Positions 18,793-27,916 of a stretch of DNA of 64,000 bases are shown piece by piece. This DNA is from Caulobacter radicis. Lineage in GTDB: Bacteria; Pseudomonadota; Alphaproteobacteria; Caulobacterales; Caulobacteraceae. The stretch is from contig NZ_QDKO01000032.1 in the NCBI RefSeq assembly GCF_003094615.1, positions 1 to 64,000 on the forward strand, read 5' to 3'. Numbering within the stretch: the stretch's first letter is position 1; the number at the start of each line of letters is the position of its first letter. The notes below the pieces were generated by a model, which was given only the letters and a program-made list of their open reading frames with translations, made no database searches and was not told the DNA's origin. Position numbers and translations under genes: made by a program.

Positions 18793-19404
18793 CTACAGCC
18801 CCAGCAGCCGCCTCACCACGAACTCCAGCATGGTCGGCGTCAGCGGGCGGCGGGTGGCCTGGTTGTTGAGGGCCAGGCCGCTGAGGGTGTCGATCACCAG
18901 GTCGGCGTCGGTGTCGGCGGGGATCTCGCCGCGGGCGATGGCGCGTTCGACGACCTGGCGGTTGTAGGCCCGGCGGCGCAGGAAGTCCTCCTGGCCGTTC
19001 TGGAACAGCTCGGGCCGCACGCGGCTCTCGGCGATCAGGAAGCTCATGCACGGCCCGACGACGGGGTCGTTGTAGAGGTCGAGCATGGCCTGGCCCAGCG
19101 CCACGAGGTCGGCGACGACGTCGCCGGTGTCGGGCAGGGTCTCGAACAGGAAGGCCTCGTTGAAGGCCTCGCCCACGGCCTGCATCGGCGTGGCCCAGCG
19201 GCGATAGAAGGTGGCGCGCGGGGCGCCGGCCTTGTCGCAGATCTTCTCCAGGGTCAGGCCCGACATGCCGTGCTGGGCCAGCACCTCCAGCGCCGCGCGC
19301 TTGAGGCGCTTTTCCACCTCGGGGTCGCGCGGGCGGCCGGGGCCCCGGCGCTTGGCGGGCGGTTCGGTGGGCGTTGCCGAGGGCGGGCCGGGCTCGAAGT
19401 CCAT
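18793..19404 (-). CDS. TetR/AcrR-family transcriptional regulator
   Basis: A 203-residue regulator. A proline/arginine-rich tail (PPAKRRGPGRPRDPEVEKR) leads into the helix-turn-helix ALEVLAQHGMSGLTLEKICDKAGAPRATFYRRW (residues about 37-70), and the C-terminal helical domain resembles the TetR_C group often seen with AcrR-like proteins (PCMSFLIAESRVRPELF). It lies downstream of a TBDR gene on the same strand but is separated by a strong terminator, so a role in controlling that receptor is possible but unproven. Confidence 0.88.
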   Translation of the reverse strand: MDFEPGPPSATPTEPPAKRRGPGRPRDPEVEKRLKRAALEVLAQHGMSGLTLEKICDKAGAPRATFYRRWATPMQAVGEAFNEAFLFETLPDTGDVVADLVALGQAMLDLYNDPVVGPCMSFLIAESRVRPELFQNGQEDFLRRRAYNRQVVERAIARGEIPADTDADLVIDTLSGLALNNQATRRPLTPTMLEFVVRRLLGL

Positions 19405-19438
19405 GGCCGCAACCTAGAGCGTATTTGCGAACGATGGT

Positions 19439-19475
19439 CAAAAAAAGCGGCGCATCCGGGGAGGATGCGCCGCCA
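19439..19475 (-). terminator. Rho-independent terminator of the second TBDR gene
   Basis: GCGGCGCATCC pairs perfectly with GGATGCGCCGC around a short GGGGA loop (19447-19473). On the - strand it is followed by a run of seven T. It lies 50 bases after the TBDR stop codon. Confidence 0.9.
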
Positions 19476-19524
19476 AAACCGCATGGCGCTGGGAAGGTCG
19501 GCCACGCGAAACGTATGAAGGTGG

Positions 19525-22440
19525 TCAGAACTTGCCGCGGATCCCGAGCATGATCTGGCGGCCGGGCTGGTAGTAGGTGTAGGCGGCGCTGTCCCACTGG
19601 AACGGGCTGCGCTGGGCCTCCTCGGTGATGTTGATGACGTCGAGGCTGACGCGCGGCTGGGTCGGCAGCTTGTCGAACTGGTAGCTGGCCGACAGGTCCC
19701 ACTGGCCGCGGGCGTCGGTGTTGATGGTGGCGACCGGAATGCCGTTCTGGCCGGGGCCCGACGAGATCTGGGCGTCGTTCCAGACGTAGGACAGCCGCAC
19801 CGTGGCCCCGTGCTTCTCGTAGTAGCCGGTGACGTTGTAGGTCCACGGCGAGATGCCTACGGCCTGGGCCGGGGCGCCATTGCCGCGCGCGTTCTGCTCC
19901 ACATGGGTGGCGTTGGCGGTGAAGCCGGCGCCGTCGATCAGGAAGTCCAGCGGCTGCACCCAGGTGACTTCCTGGCCCAGGATGGTCAGCACGCCGTCGG
20001 CGTTGATCTGCTGCTGCACGGTGACCGTCGCCGCGGCCGGGCCGCCGCGGTTGTTGATCGCCTGCTGCTGAAGGTTGGTCAGCTGGTCGAAGGGCACGCC
20101 CAGCTGGCTGAACGGGATGGTGTTGGTCCCGTTGACGGTGAAGCCGGTAAGTTCCTTGCGGAACAGGGCCACGCCGATATAGCCGGCGCCGCCGGTGTAC
20201 CACTCGCCGCCGATGTCGAAGTTGTTGGACGTGTAGGGTTGCAGGTTCGGATTGCCCTGGTTGGCCTGCTGGGCCGAGGGATCGGCGAAGGTGGTGCCCG
20301 GCAGCATGGCGCTGGGGTTGGGGCGGGTGACGGTGCGCGAGGCCGAGGCGCGCAGGATCAGGTCCTCGCGCAGGTTCCAGGCGACGTTGAACGACGGCAG
20401 CAGGCCGTCGTAGTTGCTGGTCCGCGACAGGAACGACAGCACGCCGTTGACGGTCTGCGGCCCCTCGATCGTCTGGTCGGTCGAGTAGTAGCGGGCCCCC
20501 AGGTTGAAGCGCAGGTCGCGGTCCAGCACCTGGGTCGCGCCGTTGACCTCGACATAGGCGCCGGTGGTCTTCTCGCGGATCAGGCCCGAGGCCGCGCCGG
20601 TGGCGGCCGCCGCCGAGAACGGGGCGCTGTCGAGGAAGGCCTGGTAGTTGCTGTCGGCGAAGAACCGGTCCTTGTCCAAGGTGATGAACCCCAGCGGACC
20701 CTGCTTGATGTAGCTGGCCAGGTTGGCCTGCGGGATGGCCGAGCCGGCGCGGCCGTCGCAGGCCGGGACCGGGGCGGGAACCGGGCTCTGCGGCGTCACC
20801 CCGCCGCCGCCGCAGGTGAAGGCCTGCCAGCGGGCGGAGTTGTCGAGCGCGGTGATCGTGCGGCCGACGTCGTCATAGGCCACGCCGAACTTGAAGTTGG
20901 TCCCCTTGTCGTCGCCCAGGGTCAGGTCGAAGTGGGCGCCCTTGGTCTGGGTGACGCGCTTTTCGGCCTGCACGTTGACGCGGCCGCCGGCCCACACCCA
21001 GCCTAGCGCCGGATCGTTGAGGTCCTTGTTGGCCTTGATCGACGGATAGTCGCCGCCGCCGTTGGCGTAGGTGACGTTCAGGCCCGAGTTCAACGGGGTG
21101 TTGAACAGCACGGTCGGCGCCTCGCGGAAGAAGACGCTGCGGCTCCAGTTCACCTGGCCGTCCAGCTTGATCCAGTCGTTGGGTCGCCAGGTGAAGCCGG
21201 GATTGAGGTTCAGGACCTCGACGTCCTCCTCGTAGGGGCGGTACTCGAGGAAGAACTGCGAGTTCAGGAACGTGCCCTCGGTGACCACGCCCTCGCCGTT
21301 CACCTTCACGCCCACCGGGACCATGAAGTTGGAGTTGCGCACCACCCAGTTCATGTCGATGCGCTCGAACGATCGGCTGCCCTTGGAATAGAGGGTGTCG
21401 AAATAGACGTTCAACTGGTCGTTGGGGCGCCATTCGGCCGACAGCACGTAGGAGTCGCGGTCGCGCTCGCCCGACGACCAGGAGTCTCGGCCAAGGCGCG
21501 GCAGCTGGGCGTCCGACAGCTGTTGCAGGGTCGTGCCGGGGTTCAGCGCGGCCAGCAGGGCGTTGTCGATGGTCTGGCCGGGCGTCAGGCCGTTGGAGGC
21601 GACGCCGGCCGGCACGGTGGAGGCCCAGTTGAAGTTGTTGCCGCCGGTGACGTTGCAGCCGGTGCAGGTCATGTTGGCGTTCGACCAGCCGACGCTCTCG
21701 AAGCCGGTGGTGGTGCTCTTGGTGCGGGCGATGGCGACGCCGCCCAGCAGGCCGAAGTCGCCGATCGGGGTCTCCCAGGTCTTCGAGGCGATCAGCGAGC
21801 CGCGCGGGCTGATGTCGTCGGCCTGGTTGTTCTTGCCGGCCTGCAGCGAATAGATCAGCTGGCCGCCTCCCTTATAGTCGAAGGGGCGGGCGCTGCGCAT
21901 GTTGACCACGCCGGCGACGCCGCCCTCGACCATGCCGGCCGTCGGGGTCTTGTGCACGTCCAGCCGGGTGAAGAGCTCGGTGGGGAAGAGGTCGAGGTCG
22001 ACCTCGCGGTTCTGGTTCTGGCTGTCGGTGCGGCCCGACGAGGCCACCGCGATCTGCGAGCCGTTCAGCAGGATCTTGGTGAAGTTGGTGCCCAGGCCCC
22101 GGATGGTGACGTTCAGCCCCTCGCCGTTGATCTCGCGGGTCAGCTGGACGCCGGGGATGCGGTTGAGGGACTCGGCGATGTTGAGGTCGGGGAACTTGCC
22201 GATGTCCTCGGCGAAGACGGAGTCGGTGAAGGCGACGCTTTCCCGTTTCGCGTTGGTCGCGTCGGCCAGGCTCTTGCGATAGCCGGTGACGACGACCTCC
22301 TCGACCGCGTCGGGCTCGGCGGCCTGCGGCGCGGGCGCCGTCTGGGCCAGGGCCGGCAGGGCGACGAGGGCGGTGGTCAGGCAAGTGGCCCCGATCAGGA
22401 CCTGGCGGATTCCGCGCGTGCGGTGGCTGGACGACATCAT
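19525..22440 (-). CDS. TonB-dependent receptor, large Caulobacter type
   Basis: A 971-residue outer-membrane receptor of the long group with glycan or oligomer ligands in related bacteria. It shows a signal peptide (IRQVLIGATCLTTALVALPALAQ), a TonB box region EEVVVTGYRKSLADATNAKRES, plug motifs DIGKFPDLNIAESLNRIPGV and RGLGTNFTKILLNG, VEGGVAGVVNMRSARPFDY, and a barrel closing with GRQIMLGIRGKF. One external loop holds a CTGC pair that may form a disulfide. Two adjacent ATG codons compete as starts; the second (22437) is better spaced from AGGGGAG. The ligand is unknown. The promoter must lie at or inside the 3' end of the sortase gene. Confidence 0.93.
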   Translation of the reverse strand: MMSSSHRTRGIRQVLIGATCLTTALVALPALAQTAPAPQAAEPDAVEEVVVTGYRKSLADATNAKRESVAFTDSVFAEDIGKFPDLNIAESLNRIPGVQLTREINGEGLNVTIRGLGTNFTKILLNGSQIAVASSGRTDSQNQNREVDLDLFPTELFTRLDVHKTPTAGMVEGGVAGVVNMRSARPFDYKGGGQLIYSLQAGKNNQADDISPRGSLIASKTWETPIGDFGLLGGVAIARTKSTTTGFESVGWSNANMTCTGCNVTGGNNFNWASTVPAGVASNGLTPGQTIDNALLAALNPGTTLQQLSDAQLPRLGRDSWSSGERDRDSYVLSAEWRPNDQLNVYFDTLYSKGSRSFERIDMNWVVRNSNFMVPVGVKVNGEGVVTEGTFLNSQFFLEYRPYEEDVEVLNLNPGFTWRPNDWIKLDGQVNWSRSVFFREAPTVLFNTPLNSGLNVTYANGGGDYPSIKANKDLNDPALGWVWAGGRVNVQAEKRVTQTKGAHFDLTLGDDKGTNFKFGVAYDDVGRTITALDNSARWQAFTCGGGGVTPQSPVPAPVPACDGRAGSAIPQANLASYIKQGPLGFITLDKDRFFADSNYQAFLDSAPFSAAAATGAASGLIREKTTGAYVEVNGATQVLDRDLRFNLGARYYSTDQTIEGPQTVNGVLSFLSRTSNYDGLLPSFNVAWNLREDLILRASASRTVTRPNPSAMLPGTTFADPSAQQANQGNPNLQPYTSNNFDIGGEWYTGGAGYIGVALFRKELTGFTVNGTNTIPFSQLGVPFDQLTNLQQQAINNRGGPAAATVTVQQQINADGVLTILGQEVTWVQPLDFLIDGAGFTANATHVEQNARGNGAPAQAVGISPWTYNVTGYYEKHGATVRLSYVWNDAQISSGPGQNGIPVATINTDARGQWDLSASYQFDKLPTQPRVSLDVINITEEAQRSPFQWDSAAYTYYQPGRQIMLGIRGKF

Positions 22441-22555
22441 TCACTCCCCTGGCGCTTGTGGCTTTTCGCGCTTTTCGTCTCGACCGCCGCCGTCCGCCGT
22501 TGCGCGGCGATACGACTGGTAGCGGTCACAGGAATGAACGGCTACGAGGTAAGGC

Positions 22556-23218
22556 CTATCGTGTCAAGGTGGTCATACCTTTGCGATCGTGTAGGTCGGA
22601 CAAGGTCAAGCTTGTCTCCACGGGCCTGGCCATCACCACGTAGCGCATCGGTCCGCGGGCCTTGGCGTCCAGCGGCCAGCAGGTGGCGAGGGCCAGGCCG
22701 CGTCCAGGCGCGCGGGGATCCACGCCCGAGGCGTCCCAGCGCACGACCCGGGCGCCGACCACCTCGAAGCGGGCGAGCTTGCCGTCGGCGCGCTCGACCA
22801 GGATCGGGTCGCCCGGCCTGACCTTGGCCAGCACCGCGAAGTGGGTGTCGCGGTGGGCGGCATAGACGGCCGTGCCCCGGTCGCCGGCCTGGGGCGTGCC
22901 CGCCACATGGCCGGGACCAAAGGCCAGGGCCTGGCCGCTGGCGCCGTCGAGCGCGATGACCCGCTCGCCCTGGCGTGGGAAGACGATGCGGGCCGTTGGC
23001 CAGGTGTCGGCCCAACTCCAAGGGCGAACCGGGGCGCCGCCCTGGCGGAGGCTCTGGTCGAAGGCCCGCTCCAGCAGCACCTGGGCCAGGGCCGCCTTGG
23101 CGTGGATCCACAGGCCCTGACCGCAAAGAACCAGGCCAAGGCTCCCGGCCGCCAGGGCCGGAAGCAGGAAGGGGAGCCGCCGGCGGGCGGCTCCCATGAC
23201 GGTCGCGAGCCGGCTCAC
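22556..23218 (-). CDS. Class GN sortase (Gram-negative sortase)
   Basis: A 220-residue membrane-anchored transpeptidase. It has one N-terminal transmembrane helix (LPFLLPALAAGSLGLVLCG), then the sortase barrel with the catalytic His in YAAHRDTHF (~120), Cys in LALATCWPLD (~180) and Arg in GPMRYVVMAR (~193). It is the proteobacterial class paired with a single dedicated substrate, and that substrate is the overlapping upstream gene (ATGA at 23215-23218). It acts at the periplasmic face of the inner membrane. Confidence 0.92.
   Translation of the reverse strand: MSRLATVMGAARRRLPFLLPALAAGSLGLVLCGQGLWIHAKAALAQVLLERAFDQSLRQGGAPVRPWSWADTWPTARIVFPRQGERVIALDGASGQALAFGPGHVAGTPQAGDRGTAVYAAHRDTHFAVLAKVRPGDPILVERADGKLARFEVVGARVVRWDASGVDPRAPGRGLALATCWPLDAKARGPMRYVVMARPVETSLTLSDLHDRKGMTTLTR
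22566..22581. promoter_or_regulatory. Candidate operator/promoter of the second TBDR gene
   Basis: On the - strand the dyad AAGGTATGACCACCTT (5-base arms, 6-base spacer) is followed at once by TTGACA, a good -35 box. Both lie inside the last codons of the sortase gene, 126-141 bases upstream of the receptor start. A clear -10 box was not identified. It may be bound by a GntR- or LacI-like factor. Confidence 0.4.
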
Positions 23219-25347
23219 GCCGCGTTCCTCCGCCGGCCCAGGACCCAGCCGCCTGCGCCCAGGGCGAGCGCCAGGCTCATCAGGCCAAGGCCCGTCAGGA
23301 TCAGCATCGGCGCTTCGGTGGCCGTCTGCGGCAGGTCCAGCTGGGCGATCTGCTGCTCGGGATCGGTCGGAGCGTCGCCGTTCCCGCTGGCGGCGGCCTT
23401 GCGGTTGAACAGGGCGTCGAAATCCCAGCCGGCCGGCAGGTTCAGCGGCAGGTCGCTGCGCAGCAGCGGGGCGTCGGCGGGGCGGGGCGGGCTCTTGTCG
23501 ACCGCCACCAGGCTGGTCTGGCTGGTCACCAAGCCATGGTCGAGGCCCAGCTTCAGCACCCGCGCGTCGGCCTCGTCCTCGGTGATCTGGGCCAGGCTGC
23601 GGGCGACCTCGGCGTCGGTGATCTTGCGGCGCGCCCAGAGCTTGGAGATTCCCTTGCCGGCCTGGGCGTCGCGCAGGCGGATCCTGGTCTGCCAGGGGCG
23701 GCCGTCGATGACGCCGCTGATCGTCAGCACGCCGTCCAGGTCCTCCACCCGGGCGGCCAGGGTGACCGGCTCGCCGCGATAGAGGTCGGGCAGCACGGCC
23801 GGGGCGGCGTCGGAGGTCGTGCCCTCGAAGCGGGCCACGAGGTTGGTGGCCACGGGGCTTTCCAGCTTGTCGAACAGGGCGCGCATGGCCTCCTCGACCC
23901 CGTCGGTCGAGCCGATGTGGGTGAAGGTCCCGCGGCCCAGTTCGGCGGCGCGGCTCATCAGGTGGCTGTTGGGGGCCGAGCCGATGCCGACCATGAACAC
24001 CTTCGAGCGGCCGCGGCCGGCGGTGATGGCGTCGAACAGGCCCTGCTCGTCGCCGATGGCGCCGTCGGTCATGAACACCACCTGGCGCACGCGGCCGTCG
24101 TCACGTTCGCTTTCGTCGCGCAGGGCCGCGGCCATGGCCGGGACCATCTCGGTGCCGCCGGTGGCTTCCAGGGCCGAGACGAACTTGCGGGCGCGGCCAA
24201 GGTTGGCGGCGTCGGCCGCGACCGCGCCCTCGAACAGCACGGTCAGGGTGTCGTCGAAGCGCACGACGTTGAAGCGGTCGCCACTCTTGAGATTGGACAG
24301 GCCGTACAGCAGGCCGGCCTTGGCCTGGCGCATCGATTCCCCGCCCATCGAGCCGGAATTGTCGATGACGAAGATGATGTCGCGGGCCGGCGGCGGACCG
24401 GCGCGGGCGGCGATCGGCGGAGTGACCTGGGCCAGCACGTAGTGGGCGCCGGCGGTCTTCTCGCGGAACAGGGCGACGCTGGGCGCGGCCAGCGGCACGG
24501 GCTTCCAGGTCAGGACGAAGTCGCGGTCGGCCGGCGTCTGGCCCTTGGACAGGGTGATGGTCTTGCCGCCCTTCTCGTCGCGGACGTCGACGGCGTGGGT
24601 GGCGCTGGCCACTTGGCCCAGCGGGAAGCCGGCGCGCAGGTGCACGGTCACGGTGACCGGGTTGATCGCGCCGGCCACCTTCGGGTCGACGATCGGCGCG
24701 CGGCTCTCGGGCGTGGCCGCCGTGCCGGGCGAGACGTAGCGCGGGGCCACGACCAGCGGCATGCGCAGCGAGTACTCGCCGGCCGAGACGGCGATGGGGG
24801 CCTGGTATTCGATCTGCACCAGCACCGTCTCGCCGGGGGCGACGTTGGCGACGGCGTTGGTGAACATGTTGGGGCGGTTCTGCTCAACCAGGGCCGCCTT
24901 CTTTCCCTGCGCCTTGGCGGCGTCGTAGATGGCCTGGGCCTCGGCGCGCTTCTTGATCTCGCCGACGATCACCTTCTTGCCGACCACCATCTTCAGGGTG
25001 TCGACCGCGCCGTCCTGGGGCAGGGGATAGACGTAGACGGCCTCGACCCAGCGGCCGGTGTCGTTGCGAAAGGCCTGGGTGACGCGGCCGCGCACGGTCA
25101 GGCCGCTGACGGTCATGTCGATGTCGGTTCCCAGGCGCACGGCCTCGACCACCTGGTCGCCGCCCTTGGCGCGCATGATGAGGCCGCCAGAAGCTGGCTC
25201 GGAGACCTCGGCGCGGCCGGTCCCGGCCAGGGCCAGCAGGAGCAGCAGCCCCAGGGCGAAGGCTTCGCAGAGGATGAGGAACCACCGGGCGGGACGGGCG
25301 CCGGAGGCGACGCGGGGCTTGGGCGCGCCGACGTCTTGAGCGGACAT
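23215..25347 (-). CDS. Sortase-anchored VIT/VWA domain protein
   Basis: The probable only substrate of the adjacent GN sortase, 710 residues. The N-terminal signal/membrane segment (WFLILCEAFALGLLLLLALAG) is followed by a VIT domain (about 60-190: VRGRVTQAFRNDTGRWVEAVYVYPLP in part, AEAQAIYDAAKAQGKKAALVEQ). A von Willebrand A domain follows (~330-500) with the MIDAS motif DNSGSMGGES and MTDGAIGDEQG. The C-terminus is a textbook sorting signal: LPQTATEAP, a hydrophobic helix, then GRRRNAA. The ATG at 25347 follows AAGGAGATCCCCC; a longer frame upstream lacks support. The function of such proteins is poorly known; metal-dependent protein or surface binding is inferred from the VWA fold. Confidence 0.92.
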   Translation of the reverse strand: MSAQDVGAPKPRVASGARPARWFLILCEAFALGLLLLLALAGTGRAEVSEPASGGLIMRAKGGDQVVEAVRLGTDIDMTVSGLTVRGRVTQAFRNDTGRWVEAVYVYPLPQDGAVDTLKMVVGKKVIVGEIKKRAEAQAIYDAAKAQGKKAALVEQNRPNMFTNAVANVAPGETVLVQIEYQAPIAVSAGEYSLRMPLVVAPRYVSPGTAATPESRAPIVDPKVAGAINPVTVTVHLRAGFPLGQVASATHAVDVRDEKGGKTITLSKGQTPADRDFVLTWKPVPLAAPSVALFREKTAGAHYVLAQVTPPIAARAGPPPARDIIFVIDNSGSMGGESMRQAKAGLLYGLSNLKSGDRFNVVRFDDTLTVLFEGAVAADAANLGRARKFVSALEATGGTEMVPAMAAALRDESERDDGRVRQVVFMTDGAIGDEQGLFDAITAGRGRSKVFMVGIGSAPNSHLMSRAAELGRGTFTHIGSTDGVEEAMRALFDKLESPVATNLVARFEGTTSDAAPAVLPDLYRGEPVTLAARVEDLDGVLTISGVIDGRPWQTRIRLRDAQAGKGISKLWARRKITDAEVARSLAQITEDEADARVLKLGLDHGLVTSQTSLVAVDKSPPRPADAPLLRSDLPLNLPAGWDFDALFNRKAAASGNGDAPTDPEQQIAQLDLPQTATEAPMLILTGLGLMSLALALGAGGWVLGRRRNAA

Positions 25348-25529
25348 GGGGGATCTCCTTGGGGCTCGAAAGCAGGTGATCTCCCTTGTCGTCACACGCC
25401 GGCGCCGCCGCGAGCGGCGGGATTTGCAATCTTCGTGAGCTATCCGTGCAGCTTGTCCGGAGGCGGGCTTGCCGTGCCCGGAGCGGCGCCGCATTGTGCG
25501 GAAATGTGCGGATTCGTGAGGCCTTGCCG
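25348..25529. promoter_or_regulatory. Divergent control region between the sortase system and its XRE regulator
   Basis: Contains the direct repeat TGTGCGGA at 25495-25502 and 25505-25512. The repeats are exactly ten bases apart, so they lie on the same face of the helix, 18 bases before the regulator's ATG. This fits autoregulation by the XRE protein, which is an inference. Confidence 0.4.
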
Positions 25530-26288
25530 ATGACCCTGGCGCCGGAAGCCGAGCTGCCGGACGAGCAGAGCCTGGCCATCGCCGCGTGCGTGCGCGAGGC
25601 GCTGGCGCGTCGCCGGATGTCGCGCCAGCAACTGGCGGACAAGGCCCGGATCAGCATCTCGACCCTGGAAAAGGCGCTGAGCGGCCGCCGTCCGTTCACC
25701 CTGGCCACGACCATCCGGCTGGAGGAGGCCCTGGAGCAGCCGCTGCGCGCGTCCGCGCCCGCCTCTCCCGTCGCCGTGACCGGCCTGGCCCCCGAAGCCC
25801 TGGGCGCCTATTCGCGTCCGGCCGTGACCTGGCTGGAGGGCGAGTATCTGACCCTGCGGCCGTCGTTCGAGGATCCGGCCGCCGTCTACGCCTATCGCAC
25901 CGAGATCGTCTGGGACGACGCGGCCTCGAGCCTGGTGTTCCGCGAGGCCGCCCGCCAGGACGCCGAGTTCACCCAGCGCGGGGCGGTGTCGCTGTCGAAC
26001 CAGTCGGGCCACACCTACCTGATCACCAACGAGTTGGGTCAGTTCCGGCTGATCATCCTGGGCCGTCCGGCGATCGGCGGCGAGATGTACGGCATGCTGA
26101 CCACCTTACAGGTGGGGCAGGGCAGCCACCTGACGCCGGCCGCCGCGCCCATCGCCTTCGTGCCGCTGCGCCGCGTGGAGCAGCCGGCCTTCGGTCGCGT
26201 CGGACCGGACGCGGCCGCCTATGACGAGTACCGCGCCGCCCTGGCCAGGGTCACCGACAAGGGCTTCGCGCGCTTCTTCGCGGGGTAG
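25530..26288 (+). CDS. XRE-family helix-turn-helix regulator
   Basis: A 252-residue protein. Residues about 15-70 form a Cro/CI-type helix-turn-helix (REALARRRMSRQQLADKARISISTLEKALSGRR in part). The remaining ~170 residues form a beta-rich domain (TWLEGEYLTLRPSFEDP, YAYRTEIVWDDAASSLVF, SNQSGHTYLITNELGQFRLIILGRP) of the kind found C-terminal to this helix-turn-helix in alphaproteobacteria, probably a sensor. It is divergent from the sortase substrate, so it is the best candidate to control the sortase pair. The ATG at 25530 is chosen because the helix-turn-helix starts shortly after it; an earlier in-frame ATG adds 48 residues of low-complexity sequence. Confidence 0.82.
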   Translation: MTLAPEAELPDEQSLAIAACVREALARRRMSRQQLADKARISISTLEKALSGRRPFTLATTIRLEEALEQPLRASAPASPVAVTGLAPEALGAYSRPAVTWLEGEYLTLRPSFEDPAAVYAYRTEIVWDDAASSLVFREAARQDAEFTQRGAVSLSNQSGHTYLITNELGQFRLIILGRPAIGGEMYGMLTTLQVGQGSHLTPAAAPIAFVPLRRVEQPAFGRVGPDAAAYDEYRAALARVTDKGFARFFAG

Positions 26289-26304
26289 GGGGGCGAAAAC
26301 CACG

Positions 26305-26382
26305 CCCTTCGACAAGCTCAGGGTGAGGTTTTCGATGTTGTCGCCGAGCCTGAAATGGTCCTCATCCTGAGCTTGTCGAAGG
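26305..26382. repeat. Palindromic intergenic repeat, family C (variant)
   Basis: CCTTCGACAAGCTCAGGGTGAG on the left is answered by CTCATCCTGAGCTTGTCGAAGG on the right, about 20-base complementary arms. This CTTCGACAAGCTCAG motif is a frequent intergenic palindrome in many proteobacteria. It lies between the convergent XRE regulator and halogenase genes. Confidence 0.8.
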
Positions 26383-26401
26383 ACGAGGACCACGCTGCGA
26401 A

Positions 26402-27916
26402 TTAAGCCGCCTGCGCCCGCGCCACCCGATCCGCCACGAAGCTCATGTGGTCAGGCATGGCCTCGGCCGAGCGGGCGATGACCGCCTGGATCTCTCTCAT
26501 GCGGGCGCGCAGCAGATCGTCGCTCATGACGTCGGCCATCGGGTCCCAGCCCTTGGGTTTCAGGCCCTGGCCGACCATGACGGCGAACCAGGAGGTGTCG
26601 TTGAACAGCTCCTCGTTCTCGCGGAAGATCCGGCCGTGGCTTTCGAAGACGGCGATCTTGTCGGCCAGGTAGTCGGGGATCTCCATCTCGCGCAGATAGT
26701 CCCAGTAGGGCGTGTCCGAGCGCTCCGTGGCCTTGTAGTGCAGGATCAGAAAGTCGCGGATCTTCTCGTACTCGAAGGTCATCACCCGGTTGTAGCGGTC
26801 GATGTCGGGCTGCTGGAACCGGCGGTCGGGGAACATGGCCAGGAGGCGCGAGATGCCTACCTGGATCAGGTGGATGCTCTGGCTTTCCAGCGGCTCCATG
26901 AAGCCGGCCGACAGGCCGATGGCCACGACGTTCTTGTTCCAGCTCTTCTTGCGGCGGCCGGCCTTGAACTTCAGCGTCCAGGGTGTGGCCAGGGGCTCGC
27001 CGTCGAGATTGGCCAGCAGGTAGGCCGTCGCCTCGTCTTCGCTGATGTGCTCGCTGGAGAAGGCGTAGCCGTTGCCGATCCGGTGTTGCAGCGGGATGCG
27101 CCATTGCCAGCCGGCCGGGCGGGCGGTGGCGCGGGTGACCGGATCGGTCGAGCCGCCCGAGGCGCACGGCACGGCCACGGCGCGGTCGTTGAGCAGCCAG
27201 TGCGACCAGTCCTCGAAGCCGCTCTTCATCGCGCCCTCGATCAGGAGGCCCCGGAAGCCCGAGCAGTCGATGAAGAGGTCGCCCGCGACGACGGTTCCGT
27301 TCTCCAGCGTCACCGATTCCACGAAGCCGTCGGTTCCGCGTAGGGCGACGTCGACGATCCGGCCCTCGATGCGGCGCACGCTGCGGGCCTCGGCGTAGTC
27401 GCGCAGGAAGCGGGCGTAGAGGCCGGCGTCGAAGTGGAAGGCGTAGGCGATGTCGCCCAGCGGCGAGTTCTTCTGCCCCGTCGGCCGCTGGAACTTCGCC
27501 TGGGCCGCCGCCAGCGATTGCAGCGAATATTCGGAAAGGTCGGCCGCCTCGCCCATGGCCTGGTAGCGCAGCCAATAGGCGTGGAACGACACCCCCTCCA
27601 TGTCGACGCCGTAGGGGCCGAAGGGGTGGTGGTAGGTGTGGCCGATCTCTTTCCAGTCGCGGAACTCGATGGCCAGCTTGTAGGTGGCCTTGGTGCGGCG
27701 CAGGAAGTCGTCCTCGTCCAGGCCCAGCATGCGGTTGAACATGTTGATCTGGGGGATGGTCGACTCGCCGACCCCGACCGTGCCGATGGCCTCGCTCTCG
27801 ATCACCGTGACCTTGGTCACCCCGTCCTTGAGGAAGCGGCCCAGGGCGGCGGCGGTCATCCAGCCGGCGGTGCCGCCGCCGACGATGACGACGTGGCGGA
27901 TGCGGTCGTTGCTCAT
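26402..27916 (-). CDS. Tryptophan halogenase-like flavoprotein (copy 2 of tandem pair)
   Basis: A 504-residue flavin-dependent halogenase family member. It has an N-terminal FAD-binding Rossmann motif VVIVGGGTAGWMTAAAL, the GVGESTIP segment, a Lys in the TYKLAIEFRDW block at the place of the catalytic Lys of PrnA/RebH, the family motif WQWRIP, and GLSAGFMEPLESQSIHLIQ with the Glu that helps position the substrate. It needs reduced FAD and a halide; the substrate in these sugar-locus versions is unknown and they may have another function. It overlaps the upstream paralogue by ATGA, and the two share only moderate identity, so this is an old duplication. Confidence 0.92.
   Translation of the reverse strand: MSNDRIRHVVIVGGGTAGWMTAAALGRFLKDGVTKVTVIESEAIGTVGVGESTIPQINMFNRMLGLDEDDFLRRTKATYKLAIEFRDWKEIGHTYHHPFGPYGVDMEGVSFHAYWLRYQAMGEAADLSEYSLQSLAAAQAKFQRPTGQKNSPLGDIAYAFHFDAGLYARFLRDYAEARSVRRIEGRIVDVALRGTDGFVESVTLENGTVVAGDLFIDCSGFRGLLIEGAMKSGFEDWSHWLLNDRAVAVPCASGGSTDPVTRATARPAGWQWRIPLQHRIGNGYAFSSEHISEDEATAYLLANLDGEPLATPWTLKFKAGRRKKSWNKNVVAIGLSAGFMEPLESQSIHLIQVGISRLLAMFPDRRFQQPDIDRYNRVMTFEYEKIRDFLILHYKATERSDTPYWDYLREMEIPDYLADKIAVFESHGRIFRENEELFNDTSWFAVMVGQGLKPKGWDPMADVMSDDLLRARMREIQAVIARSAEAMPDHMSFVADRVARAQAA

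Noticed and set aside
17679-22440. A horizontally acquired resistance island (TetR-SMR-TetR-TBDR)
   Set aside because: Base composition and codon bias look like the surroundings, and no integrase, transposase or flanking direct repeat was seen.
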